IMG/VR virus record: IMGVR_UViG_3300031785_000002 | Location: 1-57,033 of that record | Source: a virus | Strand: one strand, 5' to 3' | DNA: 57,033 bases | Shown: piece by piece, positions 8,650-20,900 of the stretch | Position numbering within the stretch: position 1 is the first letter of the stretch | Layout: every line of letters starts with the position of its first letter | Position numbers and translations under genes: made by a program | Notes under the pieces: model-generated | Databases searched by the model: none | Told to the model about the DNA's origin: nothing | The model's input: only the letters and a program-made list of their open reading frames with translations

Positions 8650-9077
8650 TGATTACAGCAGTTCCCAGAGAGGCTCTGGGTATCGTCTGGGGAGACGTAG
8701 CAAAAGTTTTAATTAAGTCAGTAGAAACATCAAAGGGCAAGTTTCATATTGACGATGTTTATAAAGACGTTGAGAGCGGTATGTACGGATTGTGGTTAAT
8801 AATTGACGATGAAAAAGAAGGTATGAATGTCATTGCCGCTATAACAACAAGAATAATTCAATATCCAAGTAGGAAAGCATTGGCTATGGATTGGCTTGGG
8901 GGAAGCAGAATGGGTGAGTGGTTGCCGATGGCACAGAAAACCCTTGAAGGATACGCTAAAGAGTGTGGATGTAGTCATTTAGAAAGCTACGGAAGAAAGG
9001 CTTGGAAGCGTTGGTTAGGCAAGTATGGCTGGGAGCCAGAGTACATTGCTTATAGAATGGAGTTAGGAAATGGGTAA
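8646..9077 (+). CDS. T7 gp13-like internal virion protein
   Basis: 143 residues overlapping the previous gene by four bases. The pattern IVWGDVAKVL, DVYKDVESGMYGLWLI, AAITTRIIQYPSRKAL, LEGYAKECGCSHLESYGR and WKRWLGKYGWEP matches the gp13 internal-virion family, which has a GNAT-like fold. In T7 this protein is needed for core assembly rather than acetylation. It leads a run of core genes (9070-21052). Confidence 0.7.
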   Translation: MMITAVPREALGIVWGDVAKVLIKSVETSKGKFHIDDVYKDVESGMYGLWLIIDDEKEGMNVIAAITTRIIQYPSRKALAMDWLGGSRMGEWLPMAQKTLEGYAKECGCSHLESYGRKAWKRWLGKYGWEPEYIAYRMELGNG

Positions 9078-9993
9078 AGGTTCTAAGCAACCGCAAGAAC
9101 AAACGGTTGTCCAGTCCAATCTTCCAAAGTATGTAAGACCATACTTTGAACGTCTTCTGCAACGCACGGAAGCAGAATCCAAACAGGAGTATAATCCCTA
9201 CACTGGTCAGCGTTTAGCCGATGAGGCCGCTGACACTTTGCAGGCTAGACAAGACATTAGAAATCTAGGACCGATTGCAGGCATAGGTGACGCACAAACT
9301 GCGACTAAAGATGCTATAGGCCGCGCACAGAGGGGCATGGGCTATGAGGCAGAGGCGTTTGGATTGGATTCCATACGCTCAAAAATGACTCCATTTATGC
9401 AACAGGTAGTAGATGTTCAAAAAGCAAAGGCCATTCAAGATTTTCAAGACCAAAACGCCGCTAGGTCGGCTCAGGCAGTTCAAGCTGGGGCATTCGGAGG
9501 CTCCCGTCAAGCAATCGCGCAAGGCATGGCTCAAAACGAACTTTCGCGCCAGCTTGCAGAGATACAGGCTCAGGGGCAACAGAAAGCATTTGAGCAGGCA
9601 TCAGGACAACTTACCGCTGATAGACAGGCGATGGCAGATGCAGAAAGAATAGGGCTTCGCGCTGGAGAAATGGCTGGCGCACAGGGTTCTCAATTAGCGC
9701 AACTTGGTCAATTAGCAAGAGAGGGCGATGTGCAAGCAGCAACTCTTCTAGAGCAAATTGGCAAAGACCAAATGGCCAGAGAGCAAGCTGGATTGGATAT
9801 GGCTTATGAAGATTTTGTTCGTCAAAGGGATTACCCGCGTGAACAGTTGCAGTTCTTGTCATCCATACTTAGAGGTGTCCCAGTACAACCATCTACGGAA
9901 ACGACTAAGTTCGGTACTTATAATCCTCTTCAACAACTCCTTGGAACTGGCGTTTCCGCGCTAGGGTTGTATAAAGGAATACAAGGTCTATGA
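9070..9993 (+). CDS. Internal virion / DNA ejection protein
   Basis: 307 residues starting MGKGSKQPQEQTVV. The middle is a long Gln/Ala-rich helical region (about residues 120-250, with AGAFGGSRQAIA and AEIQAQGQQKAFEQ). It ends with DYPREQLQFLSSILRGVPV and a hydrophobic Gly-rich tail GTGVSALGLYKGIQGL. That architecture is common for podoviral ejection proteins. It overlaps the neighbours on both sides by 4-8 bases. Confidence 0.55.
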   Translation: MGKGSKQPQEQTVVQSNLPKYVRPYFERLLQRTEAESKQEYNPYTGQRLADEAADTLQARQDIRNLGPIAGIGDAQTATKDAIGRAQRGMGYEAEAFGLDSIRSKMTPFMQQVVDVQKAKAIQDFQDQNAARSAQAVQAGAFGGSRQAIAQGMAQNELSRQLAEIQAQGQQKAFEQASGQLTADRQAMADAERIGLRAGEMAGAQGSQLAQLGQLAREGDVQAATLLEQIGKDQMAREQAGLDMAYEDFVRQRDYPREQLQFLSSILRGVPVQPSTETTKFGTYNPLQQLLGTGVSALGLYKGIQGL

Positions 9994-11969
9994 ATATTAT
10001 TGACATCCAAGACCAGCTTAAAAACTTCTCTGAAGATCAGCTTATTAATGAGATGCAAATGCCGTCTGGCAATGCGCCTCAGTTTCTTGTTTTAAGTGAG
10101 ATTCAGCGCCGTAAACGTGTAAGAGATGACTTTTCAAAGCGTAAGGCCGCTCAACAGCCTACGGTGGCTGAGGAGGCAATCGCCGCCGCTGGTGTGCCGC
10201 AGTCTGGTATTGCTGGTATGTCAGAGGCCATGGCCCCGAAAAGTACCATGGTACAAAATGCTGTAGGCTCTGCAATGCCAGAGGCCATGAGGTCTGGTGG
10301 CTTGATGCAGTTTGGAAATGACATTCAAAAAAGCATTAGCTCACAAGAGGTAGACCCCTTCCTTGATGAGGTCGAGGACATGGCTGAGTCACGCTTCGGG
10401 GTAGACTTTAATGAGTCGCCTAGATTTGGCCTAAATATAGATCAGCGTCTAAGGCCAGCCATTGGGCTTCCATTTATTAATGACCCAATGCCTTACATAG
10501 ACGCCCCTTTTGAAAGGGAAAGCCGAAGAATGCCAGTTAAGGGTGGCCCACGGAACGCTTTACAGCCGCCTGAGTTTACAAACTATTTGACATCACCCAT
10601 GATAGCTTTTGAAGAGGGTGGGTTGATACGCGCTCAAGACGGTATTCCTCGCGGCTTACGGCTAAACAATCCCGGAAACATTAGGCCGGGTGCTGGCTTC
10701 TTTGGTGAAATAGGCGATGATGGCGGATACGCTAAGTTTGACTCAGATGCTGCTGGCATAAGAGCCATACAACGTCTTCTTAGAACTTACGGAAATCAGT
10801 ACGGCATAAACACGCTAAGAGGATTGGCGAATAGATATGCCCCACCGTCAGATAATAACCCTACAGATAACTATATAGAGTTTCTTTCTCAGAAAACTGG
10901 CATAGACCCAGATGAGCCAATAAATCTTGCTGAACGTGGCGCTGATATTATCCCTGCTATTATTGGTTTTGAGCAAGGTCAACAGCCCTTCTCCCAAGAC
11001 ATGATTAATAAGGCGATTGGCGCGGCACAGTTTGATGAAGAAGAAGACATAAAAAGCGCTCTTTTCCCTCAAGAGCTTATAGATGCTGGTGTTTCACCGT
11101 CTGATTTAGCTCAAGCTGACCAAAGTCCGGGTCTTATGTCTGCGATGGCGGCAACAAGTGGCTCAAGCCCAACGCCCCAACAAGACTATCTAGCAGGTCA
11201 GTTGTCAGATGGGCCATTTGACGCAGAGGGCAGAAAACGAAGACAGGCTCCAAACCGTGTAGAAACAGACCCCAAAGGTTCGGGCGGAAGAAATGACCCT
11301 AAACGCGAAGCTCCAGACCCGAACAGGCCACCAGTGATTCTAGAACCGGGCGATACTACAAAAGGGCGCAATATAGGTAGAAAAGACTCTCGCATAGAAG
11401 ATTTAAAAGCTGCAAGAAAACTGGCAGAAGACAGAGCAGCAGCGGCTGCGAAAGCGGCGGAAGAAGAGGTTACTGAAGAACCAACAACAACAGACCCAGA
11501 GCCTCCCAAAGAGCCAGATGCTCCCAAGACATCAGGGCTGTCTTCTATTGAAGAAGAAATAATTGCCCTTCAAAAACAAATGCAGAAAGACAGAGAGTCA
11601 GATAAGTGGCTTGCTATCGCACAGGCTGGTCTAGCGTTAATGTCCTCTAACAATCCTACACTTCTTGGTGCGGCTGGAGAAGCTGGCATTGAAGGGCTAA
11701 AGGCTTTCCGTGAGGCTAACGATAGATATCAAGAAGGCGTGATAGACTTGCTTAATGCCCGCTCTAAACTTGCCAAAAACAAAACAGGCTTGACTCAAAA
11801 TCAAGCAAATAAGTTGGCAGTTGATTATGAGAAAATTGCAAACGATATGTCGGTTGATGAGCAAACTAGAATCCGCGCCAGAATACTGGCAGAACAGTTA
11901 AGAATGCAAGGCGGTCTTGGTATGGGCTTGATGGCAGGTAACTATGATATAGCCACACCTAGTTCCTAG
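9990..11969 (+). CDS. Virion protein with lytic transglycosylase/lysozyme-like domain
   Basis: 659 residues. A central domain (about 220-345) has GLRLNNPGNIRPG, then GYAKFDSDAAGIRAIQRLL, YGINTLRGLANRYAPP and YIEFLSQKTGIDP. This is the structural-protein P5-type murein-degrading domain of tailed phages. The C-terminal third is a coiled coil rich in Lys/Glu/Ala with a Pro-rich linker (TDPEPPKEPDAPK). It likely makes a local hole in peptidoglycan during DNA entry, analogous to the transglycosylase of T7 gp16. Starts on ATGA overlap with the previous stop. Confidence 0.65.
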   Translation: MNIIDIQDQLKNFSEDQLINEMQMPSGNAPQFLVLSEIQRRKRVRDDFSKRKAAQQPTVAEEAIAAAGVPQSGIAGMSEAMAPKSTMVQNAVGSAMPEAMRSGGLMQFGNDIQKSISSQEVDPFLDEVEDMAESRFGVDFNESPRFGLNIDQRLRPAIGLPFINDPMPYIDAPFERESRRMPVKGGPRNALQPPEFTNYLTSPMIAFEEGGLIRAQDGIPRGLRLNNPGNIRPGAGFFGEIGDDGGYAKFDSDAAGIRAIQRLLRTYGNQYGINTLRGLANRYAPPSDNNPTDNYIEFLSQKTGIDPDEPINLAERGADIIPAIIGFEQGQQPFSQDMINKAIGAAQFDEEEDIKSALFPQELIDAGVSPSDLAQADQSPGLMSAMAATSGSSPTPQQDYLAGQLSDGPFDAEGRKRRQAPNRVETDPKGSGGRNDPKREAPDPNRPPVILEPGDTTKGRNIGRKDSRIEDLKAARKLAEDRAAAAAKAAEEEVTEEPTTTDPEPPKEPDAPKTSGLSSIEEEIIALQKQMQKDRESDKWLAIAQAGLALMSSNNPTLLGAAGEAGIEGLKAFREANDRYQEGVIDLLNARSKLAKNKTGLTQNQANKLAVDYEKIANDMSVDEQTRIRARILAEQLRMQGGLGMGLMAGNYDIATPSS

Positions 11970-11980
11970 AGGAGTTTTAG

Positions 11981-14900
11981 ATGGGGCAATATTACGTTCA
12001 GGGTAGCTCTGGTAAATACTACTCTTTTAATATATCTGGTCAGTCTCCTAATGATGCCGAGCAAGGCAAGATTCAGCAGATTCTTCAGCAAAACAATGAT
12101 TCATTGATTGGTGGTCAGCCCACCTCTGAAGAGAAGGGCGGGTTTGGCGCGGCTCTTTCTGGCGGCATAGACACGCTACAGCTTGGCTTTGGCTCTGCTA
12201 TAGAAGGTCTTGGAGAGTCAACTGACATAGACTTTCTGAAAGAATATGGCAAAGAAGTTGTAGAAACAAACAAACAACAACTTGCCGACAATGAACAGTA
12301 TCGAACCAGAATAGATGACATAACTGGCGTTGGCAGTGCATTGTCATTTGCTGGTCAAGCCATAGTTGAGCAAGTTCCCCAGATAGGCTCAACGCTTGCT
12401 GGTGCATATGCTGGCGCTAAAGTAGGCGCGGCTCTTGGCCCAAAGGGGGCAATAGTTGGCGGTATAGCTGGCGGTGTAAGTGCAAACCTTCCATTCTTTT
12501 ATGGCATGAACCGTGAGGCTCAAAAAGATGTAAGCCCTGTAGTTGATGAAGGTATTGCGGCCCTTACAGCCATTCCTCAATCTATATTAGATTTTATTGC
12601 TGACCGGATTGTGGTTGGCGCAATATTTACGCCAAAGTTTATAAATGGTGGGGGAATATTTAGCAGGATTGCAAAAGGCGCTGGCGCTGGTGCGGCGGCT
12701 GAAGTTCCAACAGAGCTTGGTCAACAAGTTCTTGAGAGACTTCAGGCTGGCAAAGAACTTGCAAGCGAAGAGGCAATTAAAGAATATCGTGATGTAGCAA
12801 TCACCGCTGGCCTTGTCGGCGGAAGTATTCGCGGTACATCAAACCTTATCGCAGGGGACAGAAACAAGAAAGACCATGCGGAAAAAACACGCCAGCTAGA
12901 TGAGGATTTCAGAGAGCTTCAACAAGAAGTTCACGGTAATGCCGCGCTTGGCCTGAAGAAGAAAAACGAATTAGCCCCAGACCCATCTGTTAAATCAGAA
13001 GTTATTAAGCAGGGCAATCAAGTAGAGGCACAGCAACAGGCAATTTTAAAAGCTCAAGAGGCCGCTGTTGCTGGAACATCAAGGCTGAATTTAAAAAGAC
13101 TCTCTGAAGAAGAGCAGTCTACATTGGGTCAGTACAGGCAGGCGATTGGCTCATCACAACGCCCCTTTACAACTGTTGCAGAACTCAGAGATGCTGGCCT
13201 TACTGATAGAGCGGATTCAATACAGGAACAGCAACTTGGCGTTCTCAACGCTAAGATGGAGGATAGGGCCACAGTAAAACATAAATTTACTCAGGCTCAA
13301 TATGACGCGGCTGTAGAAAGAGTGAAGAGGGATGGGGTGGCAGAAGTTGCCAACATCAGAGACGCCGCCAAAACAGAAAAGGGAAACAAGCCAGCAGAGT
13401 CAGTTGCGGAATCAATTCGTGATGAGATGATTGCCAATAGGGTTATTAAAAAAATAAACAACTCTGAGTACGTTCCCCTGTCGGAAGAGGACGTAGCGGC
13501 AGACCCAGCCACTGAGCTTAGAGCGTTGCTATCAAGAGAGCAGAAGAAGCTAGAGTCTAAAAGAAAAGCAAAAGAAGATATGAAGGAGCGCCAACGCGCC
13601 CTGCTTCAGTCTTGGGATGGCTCGTCACCACAAGAATCGGCTTTGGAAGTTACACAGAAAGAAGACGCTCGCATAGACAGTGATATTGCTGTTTCTGAAA
13701 AGACAGTAAAGAACATACAAAGACAGATTGACTCTATAGACGCAAGAAGTGGTGCGGCTGGTCAACTTGCTAAACAAACCTTTACTGCCGAAGACTCTAT
13801 GCTTGCTTTACGAGCCGCTCAAGAAGCATCTAAAGCAAAGCCACGGGCAGAATACGAGACTCGCAAAAAAGAAATAGCAAAAAAGATAGAGAGCTATGCA
13901 AAGAAAGACCTTGGGCTAAAGGGCTTCAAGTTTTCTTTTGAAGACGAGCTTGGCGGTTCAAGGCCGGGAACTGTAGGGCAGGGTTACTATGACCCTAAGC
14001 AAAAGCTGATTGCTATTGCTGTCGGAATATACGACCCGAATATGAGTGACGCTGATTACATAGCTCGCTTAAAGGGTGTGATGAACCATGAGGTTATCCA
14101 TGCACTGCGCGATGCCCGACTGTTTACAGATGCAGAGTTCCAAACTTTAGTCAACGCCGCAAATAAAAGAAAAGTGACCGTTGTTCGCAATGGCGAGAAC
14201 GTACAGCGTGATTATAACTTTGTGGACAGAGCGCTTAAATTAAACAGAAGAAGAGATGGGGAAACAGATGCTCAGTTCACAGCTAGGGTAAACGAAGAAG
14301 CTGTAGCGGAAATGTTTAGGTCATACGCTGACGGCAGACTGAAGGTGGCTGGCAAGCCCCTGTCTCTGTTCAAGAGGATTATTAATTTCTTCTTAGGTGT
14401 AAAGTCTGCACATATTGACACAGGCTTTGATAGCGTTGATGCAATATTTGAAGACATCAAGACAGGAAAGATTGGGAGCAGAAGTCAAACAGACCTAGAA
14501 GGGCGTGTACGCAGAAGAGGTGACCCTGTGCAAGAGGCCGTAGATGAGTTGGCTATAGAGTCAGCATATACTGCCTTTGATGCAGATGACCCAGAAGACT
14601 ATGTTGCAATGTCCGTGGCTGACAGAGACTTCTCAGAGGTTGGCGATGTCAGTATTTTGCCAGATGAAGCCCTGCAAAACGCACAATTCATCAGGGCAAA
14701 CAAGCAAAAATCCACCGACCAAAAGAAAATCATGGGCAAGCTGTTTGCCAATAGAGATTTAGACGATGGTACAATAGTTTCTATTAGACCAAATCTAAAT
14801 GGATTTATAGAGGGCGATAATGGGCGTTTGCAAATGACCCAAACCGTCCATGAAGGGCGTAACTACAGCACGGCACTTGGCTATGACATATTTGCGACTG

Positions 14901-17900
14901 TGAGCAATCCTGAGATGCTGGTAAGCCCAGCAAAAAGAAGAGATATCTATAACGGAGAAACACCTAAAGGGGCAAAGCAAGACAAAGTTCCAATGGCTAG
15001 TGGCTCTGGTGGCTATGTCAACATGACAAGGGGTGAGGCTGAGTTAATTATCAACAACCCAGACCATGTTCTTTCTTTCAACCCCGGAAGCAAGAAGCGT
15101 GAAGTTGTAGGACATCACCTATTCGTTGACGAGAAGGGCTATGCTGTAGAGAAAGTTGACGGCGTTGGCGTACACTTTGGCGGGAAGATATTTGTTAAGG
15201 GCAAGCTCGTACATTACACAAGCGAGAACGCTCCTCAACCTCTTGATGGCCTGCCCACATCTGTAAAATATATAGACAATTCTGAGAAAGACTTTTCGGA
15301 AGTCTTCTCACCTGAACTGCCAATGGCACAAACAGACAAAGTTGGTGTAATAGCTCACAAGCTACCAAAAGAACTCTTGGTGCAAGGCACTGGAGAAAAG
15401 GCAACCATTCCTGTGCCGCAGGCATTTACGCCAAACAACAAAGGCACTGTGTTTAACAACATTGACAGGCTAAAAGAAAAGCATCCAGATGCCATGTCAT
15501 CTGCACAGGCGTTTATGAGAATGCAACAAGATGCCATGGGTGGAGAGTTCGTACCCCTGCCGCCACTAAACGCAATTAATTATGCCAACGACCCAATGCG
15601 TATGGCGGCTAAGTTACGTCAGCTTACTCCAGAACTTAAAGCTGGGGTTGACGAAGGATTTTCATACGTTAGTCAAATTAAATCTTTGTACGACTCAGGC
15701 CAAGCAACGCCGGAGATGACCCTAAAGTTATTCTTGTGGGGTATTCTTTCTCGTGGCGCAGGCCCAGTACAGCAAGAGGCCGCTTATATTGACATTGTTG
15801 AGGATGCCACGCCCCTTATTAAAAAAGCTGGGCGAGGTTTTTTTACACAGGATGACATAGACACTTGGAAAAGAACCGTTAAAAAATATCTTCCTGCTGG
15901 CTCTCCGGGCCGTCAGGTTACAATGAATGTAAACGCCGCTGGAAAGCTCATGTTTGAGATGTCCAAGCGCTCTCCACAAAACAATAATATTACCGTTGGT
16001 GAAGAAATACATCAGCTTATGCTGAACAACAATGTCAGTGGGCGTGCAGTGCGTAGAGCGTTTTTATCTCTGACCAATAAAGCTGGCATTGACAACAAGG
16101 TTGTCTCCTTTGTTCTTTTAGTCGGCGGCAAGACCGACCTTCTTATCATGGACAGGATTCAAACTAGCAATATGTTTGATGATGGGCGATTTGGTGGGGC
16201 TAATTTGTACGATGGTATATTCTTAGGAACATACAATCAGAAAAACGGCAAGCCATATAACGATGGACTTGCAAAGCTCTTAATAGGCCCACGCGGCTCT
16301 CTTGTGACTGAGTTTATGGAAGATGGCATAAGGCCAAATGTTGAACTTGCATACGGCATAGTGGGTAGGCCAGAGGACGCAAGCCTTGGTAGATTTCACT
16401 GGGAAAGCTGGGTGATTGAGGGTGAACAGGTAGTTAATCACTCTACCCTTGCCGCAATAGCAGAGAACAATCCTGTTGGTCATGCTGTTACAGAAGGCAA
16501 GCCGTTTACGTTTAGTTCTGGAATGACATACAGAAGAGCGCCTAGTGGTGCAGTTGTAGAGTATCCGTTAAGTGATGGCTCTCCTGTATTTATGACCCCA
16601 ACAAGATTTAAAGCATTTACAAAAAGACTATCCGATAAAGGAGTAAAAGACGGCATATATCCACAAGGGTTCAAGGTTAGTGACGCAACTGCACAGCCGT
16701 GGTACACTCTTCCAGAGGTTAACAGGAGTAAGTTAGATGAAATCGCAAAACAATTCGAGAACGCAAGACCCAATGGAAGTCTTCGTGACGGCACTGAGAG
16801 GGCTGGAAAAGACACCGTTACCATTAAGCGAGGCGACGGAAGAAAGCCTGAACGAACAGACGGAAGAGACTTCTCCTCAGTCCCAGCAGTCGAGGGACTA
16901 AATACCCTCAAAGACTTTATCAGAAATAATCCTGATGGCTACACATTAAACTCTCAAGGTGTTCTTATTCCACCGGGAACTCCTGACTCAGGAATTGCCG
17001 TAGCACCTATTAAAGCGGCAGAACTAATTGTTGGGCCAGATATACCATTAGAGGTTTTGAGAGAGTACGTTGAAAACGCTAAGTCAGTTTCGGAAGTATT
17101 AGACCAAGAAGTCTTTTTAGGCGGATGGCTTAATGAAGCGGATAATCAGTATTATCTTGACAATGCGATTTTAGTGAGGGATAAGGTAGAAGCGTTATAT
17201 ATTGCTGAAGCGGCAGAGCAAGAAGCTATTTATGATTTGACAGTGCCGCCATACGGACAGGAGATAGTCACCAATGAAGGAATCAAACAACTCCAAGAAA
17301 CCGGAATTTATCGGGATAACATCGCAGAGCGATACAGACGAGGTATTGACGAAGCTAGTCGCCTCTTTAGAAAGTCAAGGCTTTCGAATCCAGAACAAGG
17401 AAGAGTTGAAAGAGCAAGAGACGCAGACCTCTTAGACATCTTTTCTCAAGACGATGCGTTTACAGAGCGTCTGTCTCAGGACGACTTGCAACAACTGCAA
17501 GAAGTTCAAGAATTATTTTCCTCTATTAATGAATCTCCTCGCGACTTTATGGAAGTGCCGAGCAACCCATCGGCTCCAATCGCTAACCCTGTAGCTGTCA
17601 GGGCAAGGAATCGTGGGGAAACCGTAGCCAACCCATATTTATTTGGTGTTATTGAAGACGGCGGCAGAAAGTATGCCGTGTCTTTACTTGCTGGTCAACA
17701 CGCCGAAGGTCAGTCAAGGGAGGAGCGCCCTGTTCCTACCATGGGTAGCTTTGGGCTTTATCACATCCACCAAAGAGGTCATGACAAAGAGCTTACAGAT
17801 AACAGTAAGTTCCCATCTGTAGAGGAGGCTATATACGCCACACTCCGTCAATGGGATAGACAGGGAAGGTCAGATGGAGAAGTGATTGTCATACCAGATG

Positions 17901-20900
17901 GCGGTGACTTCAACATGGACTTGCGTATGGAATGGAAAAGCCCATCACACAAATCCCCACCTCTTGTCCTGTCACTTCAGTACATAGCAAACAGAAAAAA
18001 TCCCTTTTACACTGTACGCACATTCTACCCTGAACTTTCTGACACTTCCTACAAGGGGTTGATGAAGGAAAAGAAGGTGGGCAGATTTGACGAAATGTCA
18101 GTTCCGCTTGCACCAGAAACAGTCAGGCTTGGTCAGCAGATAACAGAGAATCAGCATCACATAGTCTACTCAAAGTCCTATGATGTTTTGTCAAAGGCTA
18201 TGAAAATGATTCCGCTTGTTAGTGACCAGAAAGCGGAGGACATAACAAAAGAATTTATTATGCGCTTCCAAGACAGGATGTTGCCTGTCGGACAGATTAT
18301 AGATGAGTTGCGCTCTAAAGGGGCAAACATCACAGACGCCTTGGACACATACCAAAAAGAAAGTTTGTACCATGGTATAACTGGTGAGCGTATCAACACA
18401 GCAACTGACGGTCTTTACAAGCCAACAGCAGAGCTAGTGTCAACCTTAGATGTAGACGCAGATTTTGATGCGCTTGATTCTGAGTTTGCTAAATATTCTT
18501 TTGAGACAACTGGCAGTAAGAAGGTTGCCGCCATAGAGGCATATCTATATGCGCTACACGCAAAAGAAAGAAACGAATACATACGAACTATAGACCCAAG
18601 CAATGACTCAGGGTCTGGTATGGATGATGCACAAGCTGACAGAATATTGAACTGGGAGCGCTCACTTAACGAAACAGAAAGAGCAAAGTTTTTTGAAATT
18701 AGAAGCCGTGTTCGTGACATAATAGCCGACACAAATAAAATTAGAAGAGATGCCGGGTTAATACCAGAAAACTTTGAGGAAGACCCAGCCGCTATTGACG
18801 AAGAGGGTAAAGAATTTAAACCGCCCCCTGTTTATTCTGATTATGTTCCGCTTAGAGGAATACTAGACCCGATGGGAGAGGCAAATGAAGATGCTTCTTT
18901 CGCTGGCACTGGTGGGGCTTCTTATTCAGTGAGGGGAAGAGAAGATAAAAGAGCGCTTGGTAGAGATACATACCCAACAAACCTACTTGCTGGGGTTTTT
19001 ATGCAACATCAAAACTCAATCATACGCTCTGAAAAGAATGAAGTTGCCAAGTCGTTCTTAAATTTGCTGAAGGCCAATAGAGACGGCATGGCAGATTACG
19101 CTATAGAACTAAAGACAATGCCGATGAAAAGAGGCATAGTTAATGGTACAGTTCGAGTGATACCAGACTTAACAGCTTCACAAGACCCAAGCATTTTGCA
19201 GGTTAAGCAAAATGGTAATGTTACTCGAATTAGACTAAAAGACGCACGTTTGGCTAGGGCGTTGAACGGAAGTGTGGGAGTAAGCCCGCAAACATCAAAT
19301 GCACTTACTCGTAGCTTGGGTGTACTTAACAGATATCTTTCAAACATCAATACATCTTTTAACCCTGAGTTTCTTGTCACCAATATGTTCCGTGACATAC
19401 AAACCGCTGGCGTAAACGTCAATCAATATGAACGCGCTGGTTTAACCAAAGAGGTAATGAAGAACTTTAAACAAGCCTTTAAAGGTGTAAGGGATGTTGT
19501 TCGTACTGAGGGTCAAGCATCAAACATAACAAGAGAAATGGCAGAGAAGGCTGACTTTGATATAGATAAAATATCAAATGCAGATTTGTTTAGGCTGTTC
19601 CAGATATATGGTGGACAGAACGCAACAAACATGATGTCTGACCTTGCAGACCAAGTTAATAATGTAAACAGCTTAGTTGGTGATATAGCTGAGTCTGGCG
19701 CTAGAGGCCAATGGAATAAAATTAAAAATAGTTTTGTTGGAGAGAAGACGGGTTCACTTTTAAAACTTCTTGAAGATTACAACACTGTCGTGGAAAACGC
19801 TATCCGTGTCGCAACCTTCAAAGCCCTTGCCCCTAAGATTGGCTTTCAAAAGGCCGCATTTGCCGCGAGAAACGTAACCGTTGATTTCGCAAAGGGTGGT
19901 GAGTACAAGAACGCAATGAACTCTGCGTATCTGTTCTACAACGCATCACTGCAAGGCTCGTTTGCCCTTTTGAATGCCGCAACACGTTCAGCAAAGGTTC
20001 GTAAGATTTGGGCTGGGTTGATTGTGTTTGGAATTGTACAAGACCAGCTTAACGCCGCGTTCTCAGAAGAGGATGAGGATGGTGAGTTGGTGTACGATAA
20101 AACACCTCAATACATCTTAGAACACAATATGATATTCCCAATGTTTGGATTAGGGCCGACAGAGCGCTCTGAACTTGCGATACCTATGCCGTATGGCCTG
20201 AACATGGCTGTAAACTTTGGGCGCTCACTTAGCAGATACGCCAGAGGAGCTTACACCGTTGGGGAGGCTGGCAGTAGCATAATCGGTACAGCAGTGGACA
20301 CGATTAATCCTTTGGGCGGCACAAACAACTTCTTTAACTTTGTAGCGCCAACAATATTTGACCCATTCATTGATATCTACAGCAATGAGGAAGAGTTTTC
20401 TGGTAGGCCTATTACAAAAGAGACATCGCCATTTGACCCAACTCCACCACCTGACAGTCAGCTATACTGGTCTACAACAAGTCCATCAGCCAAGTGGATA
20501 GCGGCAAACCTTAACTCTCTTACTGGCGGCAATGCCATTCAAAGCGGCATCGTTGATGTGTCACCAGACCTTTTGGAATATTGGGTTGGCTTTTTAACTG
20601 GTGGCGCTGGTATGTTTGCACAGCGCTCCGTTGACCTTGCAACTGAAACAATCCCGACCGCTCTTACAGAGGGATTTGAAGATGAAATGGTTAGGCAGAT
20701 ACCGTTTGCCAGAAAGGTATTTTATAGTGTCTCTGAAAGAGAAGACCTGAGCGGCTTTATAGAAAACAGAAACAAAGTTCTACAGGCACAAGAGTTACTT
20801 AAATCCGCTCTTGAGGCTGGTGACCCTGCACAGGCAAGAAGTGTAAGGCAAAGGTATGCAACAGAGTTGCGTATATCTGGTCAGGTAAAGGCGCTCAACA

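Noticed and set aside
14760-14775. TTAGAC GATG GTACAA site in the giant gene
   Set aside because: Only the right half matches and the codons explain it; treated as chance.
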